Origin: Morinoia aosen | Lineage: Eukaryota; Arthropoda; Malacostraca; Amphipoda; Talitridae | DNA length: 64,000 nt | Assembly (NCBI GenBank): GCA_030386875.1 | Contig: CM059572.1 | Coordinates: 36,081,732-36,145,731, forward strand | Direction: 5' to 3' | Shown: positions 11,181 to 21,912 of the stretch, piece by piece | Position numbering within the stretch: the first letter of the stretch is position 1 | Layout: the number at the start of each line of letters is the position of its first letter | The notes under the pieces: generated by a model | Seen by the model: the letters and a program-made list of their open reading frames with translations, nothing else | Database searches by the model: none | Told to the model about the DNA's origin: nothing | Program-made: the position numbers and the translations under genes

Positions 11181-13652
11181 CCACTCACCAGCACACACCC
11201 GCCACTCACCAACACACACCCGCCACTCACCAGCACACACCCGCCACTCACCAGCACACACCCGCCACTCACCAGCACACACCCGCCACTCACCAGCACA
11301 CACCCGCCACTCACCAGCACACACCCGCCACTCACCAGCACACAACCGCCACTCATCAGCACACACCCGCCACTCACCAGCACACACCCGCCACTCACCA
11401 GCACACACCCGCCACTCACCAGCACACACCCGCCACTCATCAGCACACACCCGCCACTCACCAGCACACACCCGCCACTCATCAGCACACACCCGCTACT
11501 CACCAGCACACACCCGCCACTCACCAGCACACACCCGCCACTCATCAGCACACACCCGACACTCACCAGCACACAACCGCCACTCACCAGCACACACCCG
11601 CCTCTCACTAATACACAACCGCCTCTCACCAGCACACACCCGCCACACACCAGCACACACCCGCCACTCACCAGCACACACCCGCCACACACCAGCACAC
11701 ACCCGCCACTCACCAGCACACACCCGCCACTCACCAGCACACACCCGCCACTCACCAGCACACACCCGCCACTCACCAGCACACACCCGCCACTCACCAG
11801 CACACACCCGCCACTCACCAGCACACACCCGCCACACACCAGCACACACCCGCCACTAACCAGCACACACCCGCCACTCACCAGCACACACCCGCCACTC
11901 ACCAGCACACACCCGCCACACACCAGCACACACCCGCCACTCACCAGCACACACCCGCCACTCACCAGCACACACCCGCCACTCACCAGCACACACCCGC
12001 CACTCACCAGCACACACCCGCCACTCACCAGCACACACCCGCCACTCACCAGCACACACCCGCCACTCACCAGCACACACCCGCCACTCACCAGCACAAA
12101 CCCGCCACTCACCAGCACACACCCGCCACTCACCAGCACACACCCGCCACTCACCAGCACACACCCGCCACACACCAGAACACCCGCCACACACCAGCAC
12201 ACACCCGCCACTCGCCAGCACACACCCGCCACACACCAGCACACACCCGCCACTCACCAGCACACACCCGCCACTCACCAGCACACACCCGCCACACACC
12301 AGCACACACCCGCCACACACCAGCACACACCCGCCACTCACCAGCACACACCCGCCACTCACCAGCACACACCCGCCACTCACAAGCACACACCCGCCAC
12401 TCACCAGCACACACCCGCCACTCACCAGCACACACCCGCCACACACCAATACACACCCATCACTCACCAGCACACATCCGCCACACACCAGCACACACCC
12501 GCCACTCACCAGCACACACCCGCCACTCACCAGCAAACACCCGCCACTCACCAGCACACACCCGCCACTCACCAGTACACACCCGCCACACACCAATACA
12601 CACCCATCACTCACCAGTACACATCCGCTACACACCAGCACACACCCGCCACTCACCAGCACACACCCGCCACTCACCAGCACACACCCGCCACTCACCA
12701 GCACACACCCGCCACACACCAGCACACACCCGCCACTCACCAGCACACACCCGCCACACACCAGCACACACCCGCCACTCACCAGCACACACCCGCCACA
12801 CACCAATACACACCCGCCACTCACCAGCACACACCCGCCACTCACCAGCACACACCCGCTACTCACCAGCACACACCCGCCACACACCAGCACACACCCG
12901 CCACTCACCAGCACACACCCGCCACTCACCAGCTCACACCCGCCACTCACCAGCACACACCCGCTACTCACCAGCACACACCCGCCACACACCAGCACAC
13001 ACCCGCCACTCACCAGCACACACCCGCCACTCACCAGCACACACCCGCCACTCACCAGCACACACCCGCCACTCACCAGCACACACCCGCCACTCGCCAG
13101 TACACACCCGCCACTCACCAACACACACCCGCCACTCACTAGCACACACCCGCCACTCACCAGAACACACCCGCCACTCACCAGCACACACTCGAAACTC
13201 ACAAGCACACACCCGCCACTCACCAGCACACACCCGCCACTCACCAGCACACACCCGCCACTCACCAGCACACACCCGCCACTCACCAGAACACATCCGC
13301 CACACACCAGCACACACCCGCCACTCACCAGCACACACCAATACACACCCATCACTCACCAGTACACATCCGCCACTCACCAGCACACACCCGCCACACC
13401 AATACACACCCATCAATCACCAGTACACATCCGCCACACACCAGCACACACCCGCCACTCACCAGCACACACCCGCCACACACCAATACACACCCATCAC
13501 TCACCAGTACACATCCGCCACTCACCAGCACACACCCGCCACACACCAATACACACCCATCACTCACCAGTACACATCCGCCACACACCAGCACACACTC
13601 GCCACTCACCAGCACACCCGCCACTCACCAGCACACACCCGCCACACACCAA
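11181..13652. repeat. 21-bp minisatellite array 1
   Basis: About 118 tandem copies of a 21-bp unit with core CTCACCAGCACACACCCG on the plus strand. The main variant is CACACCAG in place of CTCACCAG; rarer ones include a pair of units reading CCAATACACACCCATCACTC. On the minus strand the common unit contains GCTGGTGAGTGG, which matches a 5' splice site. Long open frames on both strands follow from the 21-bp period and the lack of stops. Confidence 0.97.
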
Positions 13653-15135
13653 TGTCACGAGAAAAGGTCCCGCCTCCTTGTTAACATTTCATTAACAAGA
13701 AGACCAGGTTGTCGGAATTGAGGGAATGGCGCACCTCCACAACATTATATAAACAACACAAAATTAAAGAGATAATTAGCATTACAGTACATATACTAAA
13801 AAAAATGGTACTCACCGACGAACGCTGTCTCACTTACAAACGCATTTCTGTGCGCTATTTTCCTCGGTGAGCTGTGATGCTAGTGCTAACGGGGTTTTTA
13901 AACACATCAAAATGTTGAGGAATTTCTTATGATGAGACCCTGGTACAAAGCATTAATTGACATCTACTGGAATTGCAAGTAACACATATTGACAAGTATT
14001 ACCCTGCCTAATTGACCGGTCAATATCTTTAAGTTAATTACACACGGGACATATACAATGAAACAATGCCTAACTGATGGGTTGTCACATTCCAATTGAA
14101 TTAAGACACATGACAAGATGCAACCTATCTTTTCAATAACGTTTTCCAACAGCACAAAGCACGGTCATCGCTTCCAATCTCATGCGTGTTCTCAGGCACC
14201 GCTACAGTTCCAATTCCCGGAATAATTCATAGTTCAGTACAGTATCATTTGATGATTGCATGACAGCATCTCGTAAATTTTCTTCAAGTTGAAATTGACA
14301 GTGAAGAACTGCCAAGAGAGGAGTAACCAGATAGAGACCGCCCTCCTGCAAGGATACAAACATTTAACCCATTACTTCGGTTGCAAAAAATGTGCTCATC
14401 TACATTTAGTGTTAACTTTGAATAACAGCACTTTATATCACATATTTTCGAACAGCATATCTTGCACAATTAGAAACAACTTCTTACCCGCCCCCAAAAG
14501 ACGTCTACTCAGTACTTCATATACTGCACAGTTTGGTTACGATGTTTTCATTTCTGGAAAAATAGAAGTGACATTTTTTAATTTAATTTTAATTTACAGG
14601 CTCCTCTACACGTGCAATATATTCAATATTTTCACTTATGTTTTCAGAAATGATTTTTAGTATGACACTTCGTTACGCGTACTTCTTTCTATGATGATGT
14701 ACCGCGGTAGACTGCTCGCCTAAACTCACTAACTCTTTGGTCTTGTGTGCTGTGAGTGCTGCCTTCTTCCATTCGTGAACGCCTCCAATTTCTCTGATTG
14801 GCGGTCCTCTACTTCGAAAATCTTTCCAAGGGTGCTCTGACCATTATATTGGCTGTAAGCCCTCTGATGAGACCGTGTAGCTGACTCCGCCTTCTCTCAG
14901 GAACACTAGCGATCTTTTTCCCATGAAATTCTGCTCTAAAATTTTTCCACTCTGTTTTTCTAAGGCCTGGTTGTTTCGTATCCTGCTGTGTTTACAATCT
15001 GGCCGCTTCGAAAGTCGCTCGTCCCCACCCTCAAGCTTGAGTGCTCTATAAATCTTGTCACCCTTGCGGTCGACTGTTGGGCGCCTATGCCCTCCACAAG
15101 GTCTCAGATAATCATAACAAGTTCATGTTTCTCAC
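13653..15135. other. Unique spacer between the 21-bp arrays, no confident gene
   Basis: It includes weak open frames at 13964-14155 and 14289-14660 without domains. A strong-looking minus-strand 5' splice motif (TTTGTAAGTGAG) near 13829-13840 is not linked to a convincing exon. Confidence 0.45.
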
Positions 15136-15282
15136 GTCTCCAACACAGGACAGGCTTACACACAAAATTCCTTCCAAACACAACACCAACACATACGTAG
15201 CACACACTCCAGCACATGTGAAACACGCCACCAGGCACACATGTTACGCGATCAGTCACACATTTTAAGCGACACGCTCGTG
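15136..15282 (-). CDS. Candidate pacifastin-like exon (six cysteines, atypical spacing)
   Basis: The minus-strand reading holds TCVPGGVFHMC, then WSVCYVC and VCKPVLC: six cysteines whose first (C-x8-C) and last (C-x4-C) intervals resemble a pacifastin light-chain domain. The middle reads C-x3-C-x2-C instead of C-N-x-C-x-C. An acceptor (ATTCCAACAG) and a donor (GAC|GTGAGA) give a 147-nt exon that is phase 1 at both ends, compatible with the exons at 17945 and 19733. The stretch is TG-rich, so some cysteines could be chance. It may be a degenerate domain or an accident. Confidence 0.35.
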
Positions 15283-15400
15283 CTGTTGGAATACGCAAGT
15301 CCTACGATATCCTAAAAATTTGCAAACACAAGAGCACAAATCAGTTATCACAAAGAAGGACACAAATCAGTTAAATTTCCCCAACATTAATGTTTTTCGT

Positions 15401-17963
15401 CACACCAATACACACCCATCACTCACCAGCACACACCAGCCACGCCCCAGCACACACCCGCCACTCACCAGCACACACCCGCCACTCACCAGCACACACC
15501 CGCCACTCACCAGCACACACCCGCCACTCACCAGCACACACCCGCCACTCACCAGTACACATCCGCCACACACCAGCACACACCCGCCACTCACCAGCAC
15601 ACACCCGCCACTCACCAGCACACACCCGCCACTCACCAGCACACACCCGCCACTCACCAGCACACACCCGCCACACACCAATGCACACCCATCACTCACC
15701 AGTACACATCCGCCACACACCAGCACACACCCGCCACTCACCAGCACACACCCGCCACTCACCAGCACACACCAGCCACGCACCAGCACACACCCGCCAC
15801 TCACTAGCACACACCAGCCACGCACCAGCACACACCCGCCACTCACCAGCACACACCCGCCACACCCCAGCACACACCCGCCACTCACCAGCACACACCC
15901 GCCGCACACCAGCACACACCCGCCACTCACCGGCACACACCCGCCCCACAACAGCACACACCCGCCACACACCAGCACACACCCGCCCCACACCAGCACA
16001 CACCCGCTACTCACCAGCACACACCCGCCCCACAACAGCACACACCCGCCACACCCCAGCACACACCCGCCACTCACCAGCACACAGCCGCCGCACACCA
16101 GCACACACCCGCCACACACCAGCACACACCTGCCGCACACCAGCACACACCCGCCACACACCAGCACACACCCGCCACACCAAAGCACACACCCGCCGCA
16201 CACCAGCACACACCCGCCACACACCAGCACACACCCGCCACTCACCAGCACACACACGCCACTTACCAGCACACACCCGCCCCACAACAGCACACACCCG
16301 CCACACACCAGCACACACCCGCTCCACACCAGCACACACCCGCCACTCGCCAATGCACCTCCGCCACTCACCAGCACACACCCGCCACACACCAGCACAC
16401 ACCCGCCACACACCAGCACACACCCGCCACACACCAGCACACACCCGCCACACACCAGCACACACCCGCCACACACAAGCATACACCCGCCACACACCAA
16501 TGCACACCCATCACTCACCAGCACACACCCGCCACTCACCAGCACACACCAGCCACGCACCAGCACACACCCGCCACTCACCAGCACACACCAGCCACGC
16601 ACCAGCACACACCCGCCACTCACCAGCACACACCCGCCACACACCAGCACACACCCGCCACACACCAGCACACACCCGCCACACACCAGCACACACCCGC
16701 CACACACCAGCACACACCCGCCACTCACCAGCGCACACCCGCCACTCACCAGCACACACCCGCCACACACCAGCACACACCCGCCACACACCAATGCACA
16801 CCCATCACTCACCAGTACACATCCGCCACACACCAGCACACACCCGCAACTCACCAGCACACACCCGCCACTCACCAGCACACACCCGCCACACACTAAT
16901 ACACACCCATCACTTACCAGCACACACCCGCCACTCACCAGCACACACCAGCCACGCACCAGCACACACCCGCCACTCACCAGCATACACCAGCCACGCA
17001 CCAGCACACACCCGCCACTCACCAGCACACACCCGCCACACCCCAGCACACACCCGCCACCCACCAGCACACACCCGCCGCACACCAGCACACACCCGCC
17101 ACTCACCAGCACACACCCGCCCCACAACAGCACACACCCGCCACACACCAGCACACACCCGCCCCACACCAGCACACACCCGCCACTCACCAGCACACAC
17201 CCGCCCCACAACAGCACACACCCGCCACACCCCAGCACACACCCGCCACTCACCAGCACACACCCGCCACACCCAAGCACACACCCGCCACTCACCAGCA
17301 CACACCCGCCGCACACCAGCACACATCCGCCACACACCAGCACACACCCGCCACTCACCAGCACACACCCGCCGCACACCAGCACACACCCGCCACTCAC
17401 CAGCACACACCCGCCCCACAACAGCACACACCCGCCACACACCAGCACACACCCGCCCCACACCAGCACACACCCGCCACTCACCAATGCACCTCCGCCA
17501 CCCACCAGCACACACCCGCCACACACCATCACACACCCGCCACACACCAGCACACACCCGCCACACACCAGCACACACCCGCTACACACCAGCACACACC
17601 CGTCACACACCAGCACACACCCGCCACACACCAGCACACACCCGTCACACACCAGCACACACCCGCCACACACCAGCACACACGCCACACACCAGCACAC
17701 ACCCGCCACACACCAGCACACACCCGCCACACACCAGCACACACCCGCCACACACCAGCACACACCCGCCACACACCAGCACACACCCGCCACACACCAG
17801 CAAACACCCGCCACACACCAGCACACACCCGTCACACACCAGCACACACCCGCCACACACCAGCACACACCCGCCACACACCAGCACACACCCGCCACAC
17901 ACCAGCACACTCCCGCCACTCACCAGCACACATCCACCACTCACCAATGCACCTCCGCCACCT
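15401..17963. repeat. 21-bp minisatellite array 2
   Basis: About 122 tandem units of the same 21-bp family as 11181-13652, but more diverse: CTCACCAG, CACACCAG, CCCACAACAG, CCGCACACCAG and CACGCACCAG forms. Blocks recur at long distance: a CACACCCCAG unit at 15861 recurs at 17037 (offset 1176 = 56 units), and a CCAATGCACCTCC unit at 16351 recurs at 17485 (offset 1134 = 54 units). That indicates a higher-order repeat of about 1.13-1.18 kb. It directly abuts the pacifastin exon at 17945-18037. Confidence 0.97.
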
Positions 17964-18037
17964 ACACCACCTCCTGCTGAACTTGCAGGAGCACGCGTTG
18001 CAGCCCTTCAGGTAGAAGTTCTTAGGGGGACACTTGC
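17945..18037 (-). CDS. Pacifastin-like protease-inhibitor domain exon
   Basis: Pacifastin light-chain domains are ~35-residue, three-disulfide inhibitors of secreted serine proteases, defined by C-x(9-12)-C-N-x-C-x-C-...-C-T-x3-C. This exon reads C-x9-C (KCPPKNFYLKGC), then CNACSC, then C-x4-C (WCRWRRC). It therefore has all six cysteines, but lacks the usual Gly before and Thr after the fifth. The acceptor is TACTCCAG|GC at 18038-18039. The donor ATTG|GTGAGT sits at 17944, within the first unit of the 21-bp array. The 93-nt exon is phase 1 at both ends and joins in frame to 19733-19882 (G|GC = Gly). An inner donor (GAG|GTGGTG at 17970) would cut off the last two cysteines. Confidence 0.7.
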
Positions 18038-18049
18038 CTGGAGTACAAA

Positions 18050-19317
18050 GGTGTGTCAGGTGTGTCAGGTGTGTCAGGTGTGTCAGGTGTGTCAGGTGTA
18101 TCGGGTGTGTCAGGTGTGTCAGGTGTGTCAGGTGTGTCAGGTGTGTCAGGTGTGTCAGGTGTGTCGGGTGTGTCGAGTGTGTCAGGTGTGTCAGGTGTGT
18201 CGGGTTTGTCGGGTGTGTCAGGTGTGTCAGGTGTGTCAGGTGTGTCTGGTGTGTCAGGTGTCTCGGGTGTGTCAGGTGTGTCAGGTGTGTCAGGTGTGTC
18301 AGGTGTATCAGGTGTGTCAGGTGTGTCAGGTGTGTCAGGTGTGTCGGGTGTGTCGGGTGTGTCAGGTGTATCAGGTGTGCCAGGTGTGTCAGGTGTGTCA
18401 GGTGTGTCGGATGTGTCGGGTGTGTCAGGTGTGTCAGGTGTGTCGGGTGTGTCGGGTGTGTCAGGTGTGTCAGGTGTTTCAGGTGTGTCGGGTGTGTCAG
18501 GTGTGTCAGGTGTGTCAGGTGCGTCGGGTGTGTCGGGTGTGTCAGGTGTGTCAGGTGTGTCAGGTGTGTCAGGTGTCAGGTGTGTCAGGTGTGTCGGGTG
18601 TGTCGGGTGTGTCAGGTGTTTCAGGTGTTTTGGGTGTGTCAGGTGTGTCAGGTGTGTCAGGTGTGTCAGGTGTGTCAGGTGTGTCGGGTGTGTCGGGTGT
18701 GTCAGGTGTGTCGGGTGTGTCGGGTGTGTCGGGTGTGTCAGGTGTGTCAGGTGTGCCAGGTGTGTCAGGTGTGTCAGGTGCGTCGGGTGTGTCGGGGGTG
18801 TCAGGTGTGTCAGGTGTGTCAGGTGTGTCAGGTGTGTCGGGTGTGTCAGGTGAGTCAGGTGTGTCAGGTGTGTCAGGTGTGTAAGGTGTGTTGGGTGTGC
18901 CAGGTGTGTCAGGTGTGTCAGGTGTGTCAGGTGTGTCAGGTGTGTCAGGTGTGTCGGGTGTGTCGGGTGTGACAGGTGTATCAGGTGTGCCAGGTGTCTC
19001 AGGTGTGTCAGGTGTGTCAGGTGTGTCGGGTGTGTCAGTTGTGTCAGGTGTGTCGGGTCTGTCAGGTGTGTCAGGTGTGTCAGGTGTGTCAGGTGTGTCA
19101 GGTGTGTCAGGTGTGTCAGGTGTGTCAGGTGTGTCGGGTGTGTCAGGTGTGTCAGGTGTGTCAGGTGTGTCAGGTGTGTCAGGTGTGTCAGGTGTGTCAG
19201 GTGTGTCGGGTGTGTCAGGTGTGTCAGGTGTGTCAGGTGTGTCGGGTGTGTCAGGTGTGTCAGGTGTGTCAGGTGTGTCGGGTGTGTCAGGTGTGTCAGT
19301 TGTGTCAGGTGTGTCAA
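18050..19317. repeat. 9-bp minisatellite array 2 (GGTGTGTCA unit)
   Basis: About 141 units of GGTGTGTCA with interspersed GGTGTGTCG. It is the same family as array 1, but TCAGG predominates over TCGGG. On the minus strand it lies inside the intron between two pacifastin exons and begins about 12 bases from the acceptor of the 17945-18037 exon. Long open frames in several registers are repeat artefacts. Confidence 0.97.
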
Positions 19318-19732
19318 CATAAGTAGGCTAAAAATTGTTTATTATTTCAAAACTATGCCTCAAATTGCACGGAAATGTTTCGCTAAATTTTTATGCGATC
19401 TGTTTAATAATTTCTTTATCTCGTTGGCTGCATTCGCGTTCACTTGAATAACCTTCAATGAAAGAGAAGAAACTCTGGGATCATAGGAATGTCGCATTGT
19501 CGGCAGCTCTAAAATTTTGAACACTGGCCGAGGCTTGAGGAAGAATTGGTGCATAATGTGCTTACATATCCTAAATGCTTAATTACGCGCCTGTCTTCAG
19601 TCACTCATCTGGCTGGATTGACCCACTCACTCACCAGTCTTCACTTGTAAATTCACTCAACACAACTCACGTGCCTTCATTCACGAACAAGACTTCATTC
19701 ATTCATTTACTGACGTGATACCCTTTATTCAC

Positions 19733-19882
19733 CAGGTAGTGTAGTGCTGCACAACTTCTTGGTGCACGCCATGAGTCCGGCCTTGATACAGAGGCATAAG
19801 TTGCAGCTCTGCCGGACCACGGAGCCTGGAACGCACTTTTGTTGAGCAGAACTGCGCTGGAGGTGGCCAAGCTCCTCGCCTT
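19733..19882 (-). CDS. Pacifastin light-chain domain exon
   Basis: The minus-strand translation contains QQKCVPGSVVRQSC, NLCLC, IKAGLMAC and TKKLC. This matches the pacifastin consensus exactly: C-x9-C-N-x-C-x-C-x3-G-x3-C-T-x3-C. Such domains inhibit secreted serine proteases, for example in arthropod prophenoloxidase control; the domain call is strong and the physiological role is inferred. The donor is CCTG|GTGAAT (19732). Two acceptors are possible: GGCACAG|AA (exon start 19882, phase 1, matching the next exon's symmetry and preferred) or CTCCAG|CGC (19856, phase 0). No signal-peptide exon or start codon was found, so the gene is partial here. Confidence 0.85.
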
Positions 19883-19883
19883 C

Positions 19884-20320
19884 TGTGCCAACTGCCCATG
19901 TATGTAGAGTCACTGTGTGCGGCTCCAAAATGCGACCCAATTTCTGTACTATTCGATCGTTCATTTCGATCTATGTGAACTGCGCATGTAGTCACTGTGT
20001 GGGGCTCCAAAATGCGACCCAATTTCTGTACTATTCGATCGTTCATTTCGATCTATGTGAACTGCGCATCTAGTCACTGTGTGGGGCTCCAGAAATTGCA
20101 ATCCTAATGTTCTGTGCAACTCGTTTGCTCATTTCGATCTGTGTGAACTGCGCATGTAGAGTCACTGAGTAGGGTTCCAAATCTGCTGTTCTAATTTCCT
20201 GAACGTTTTGTTTATTTCGATCTGTGTGAACTGCCCATGTAAAGTCACTCGATCATCTGCTGTGGGGGGCTCCCAAACTGCTACCCTAATTTTCTTAACG
20301 TTTTGTTCATTTCGAGCAGT
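19884..20320. repeat. ~82-88-bp tandem repeat, five units
   Basis: GTCACT landmarks occur at 19909, 19991, 20073, 20161 and 20244. Each unit carries a TTCATTTCGATCT..GTGAACTGC block and a GGGCTCC block. On the minus strand it abuts the acceptor of the pacifastin exon. Confidence 0.9.
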
Positions 20321-21045
20321 TCAAGGCAAAAGAATTGCATCAGGAAGCTGGCACACCGCATGCGTCGTTTACGAAGGGTTTGCGGGTTGTTTGACTTTCA
20401 TGTTGTATTGATAAAAGCTTTTTATCAATGTTGTGTGAGGTTGGGATTTTGTGTAAGAAGTCCATAGGTGTACCAAGCATTAAGAAAATATGAAGAAGGT
20501 GAGGTAAATATTTCAAGATAACCACATATAATCAGAGGACTGTTGTTCCTCGTTACTACGGAATGCCCAAAAACAATGGTTATTAGGGTAAACAGTTAGA
20601 AATCACGTAACCCTATTCAAAAGACGTTAAAGCCTATTAAAGTTCAACAATAAACATTTTACGCTTCCATTCTCTGTTGTTCTTGAGTATGATAACTTAA
20701 AACCAATACCATTCAACTCTATCAATTTATTTCTAGCCATACAACTGACCAAGATTATGCACCATGCATTCGATGCACAACAAATCGATTCACACTTTTT
20801 ATTGTGGTCACAATTTCGTCTTCTAATTCTTGAATATCGCGCTAAACCTATAGTGCTGCGAGATCATTTCACTTTACCATCCGTAGGACGAAAAAAGATC
20901 GCTCTGACGTGTGGAGTGTAGAGTGTTTTTTTTGCGATATTATGACAAACGAATCCTTTCACTGTTACACAGTCTTCAAATTCTCTCTGAAGTTGTAAAT
21001 AAAGCTTGAACTTTTTTTGTACTGATACCTTTGAGTATGAACTCG
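20321..21045. other. No gene recognised
   Basis: A 69-codon minus-strand frame (20864-21073) shows no signal peptide or domain. Nothing else is seen. Confidence 0.45.
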
Positions 21046-21912
21046 TGTGGAGCATTTTTCGCAGAGGCAACAATAAACCTCTCGTTCATAACTCGTTCAA
21101 TAATGATAATAGGAGATTCGGGAGCCAATATAAGTATTACCTACCTTCCAGTCAATGAAATAACTCACTGGAACAGAGCATGTAAATCGGATGTCACTGT
21201 CATTGACAATACATACCTGAGAAACCTTCTGTGAAGACGAAGAGAAGTAACAGCAGAGGCAGAACGTGCAAAATAGATGTCAATGTCATTCCTAAAAATA
21301 GTTGTTTTCTCGAACAATATTTTAAAATTTTCTTTCTCCGGTATGTTATATAACTAGCTTCAAATCAAGAGTTTCACCAATAATAAAACCTTATCCCTCA
21401 ATTAAAGCATAGTTTGCGAAACTCGATGAGCTTCTGAAACTGTTCTCTATAATGCCAAGCGTCTGGAGATAAAAATAAGGCGCAAACAACTTCAGTCTTA
21501 GACTGACGCTATTACTGCCCAGCATCCACCACCAACCTGACTGCAATTGAGCGGTTACCGCTCTTTATATAAGGAGACCTCCACATAGTTGCCACCGAGC
21601 TCATGCTTCCAAATACATTGTGCCCAGAAGAGGGATTCTCCAAAGACGAGAGCGCTTTCACCGTGGATGGAAACCAAACACAAACGCGTGAAGATATTCT
21701 TCCTCGGTTTGATATATTTCCTTGGACGTAATGCACCTAATGATGACAAGCGTTGGTACGCATCTTGAAGTTCAGTGATGATTTTTTATTTCTGAATCTT
21801 GGAAATTTTCAACTACTATTGTTTGGTTACACACAACCTCAGAAAGTAAATACTTGGTCCTTCGCTTCGATCACGTTGTGTTTACAGTTTGAGGCGCGTC
21901 CTATTAATGTCA
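21046..21912. repeat. Dispersed repeat, copy B (left part)
   Basis: This aligns with 1425-2270 of copy A; the alignment breaks after GGCGCGTCCT and resumes at 23565. The conserved TATA-like block (21563-21574) is retained. Confidence 0.75.
21563..21574 (-). promoter_or_regulatory. TATA-like motif in repeat copy B
   Basis: Minus strand CCTTATATAAAG, followed about 25 bases later by CAGTCAGGTTGG as in copy A. It lies 1.7 kb upstream, in minus-strand sense, of the pacifastin exons, but its presence in a repeat means no link to that gene can be claimed. Confidence 0.35.

Noticed and set aside
11181..13652. Appearance of a CRISPR-like regular array
   Set aside because: Units are contiguous with no unique spacers, and the context is eukaryotic.
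13829..13869. Minus-strand segment ending AQKCV before a strong GTAAGT donor, resembling the start of a pacifastin domain
   Set aside because: Only one cysteine and a few residues agree, and the acceptor gives the wrong phase; treated as chance.
15390..18884. 1164-codon plus-strand open frame across the 21-bp and 9-bp arrays (and similar 886-, 839-, 499-, 478-, 432- and 402-codon frames in the arrays)
   Set aside because: The frames exist because 9- and 21-bp units lack stops and are multiples of three. They are open in several registers and on both strands, with no unique flanking coding sequence.
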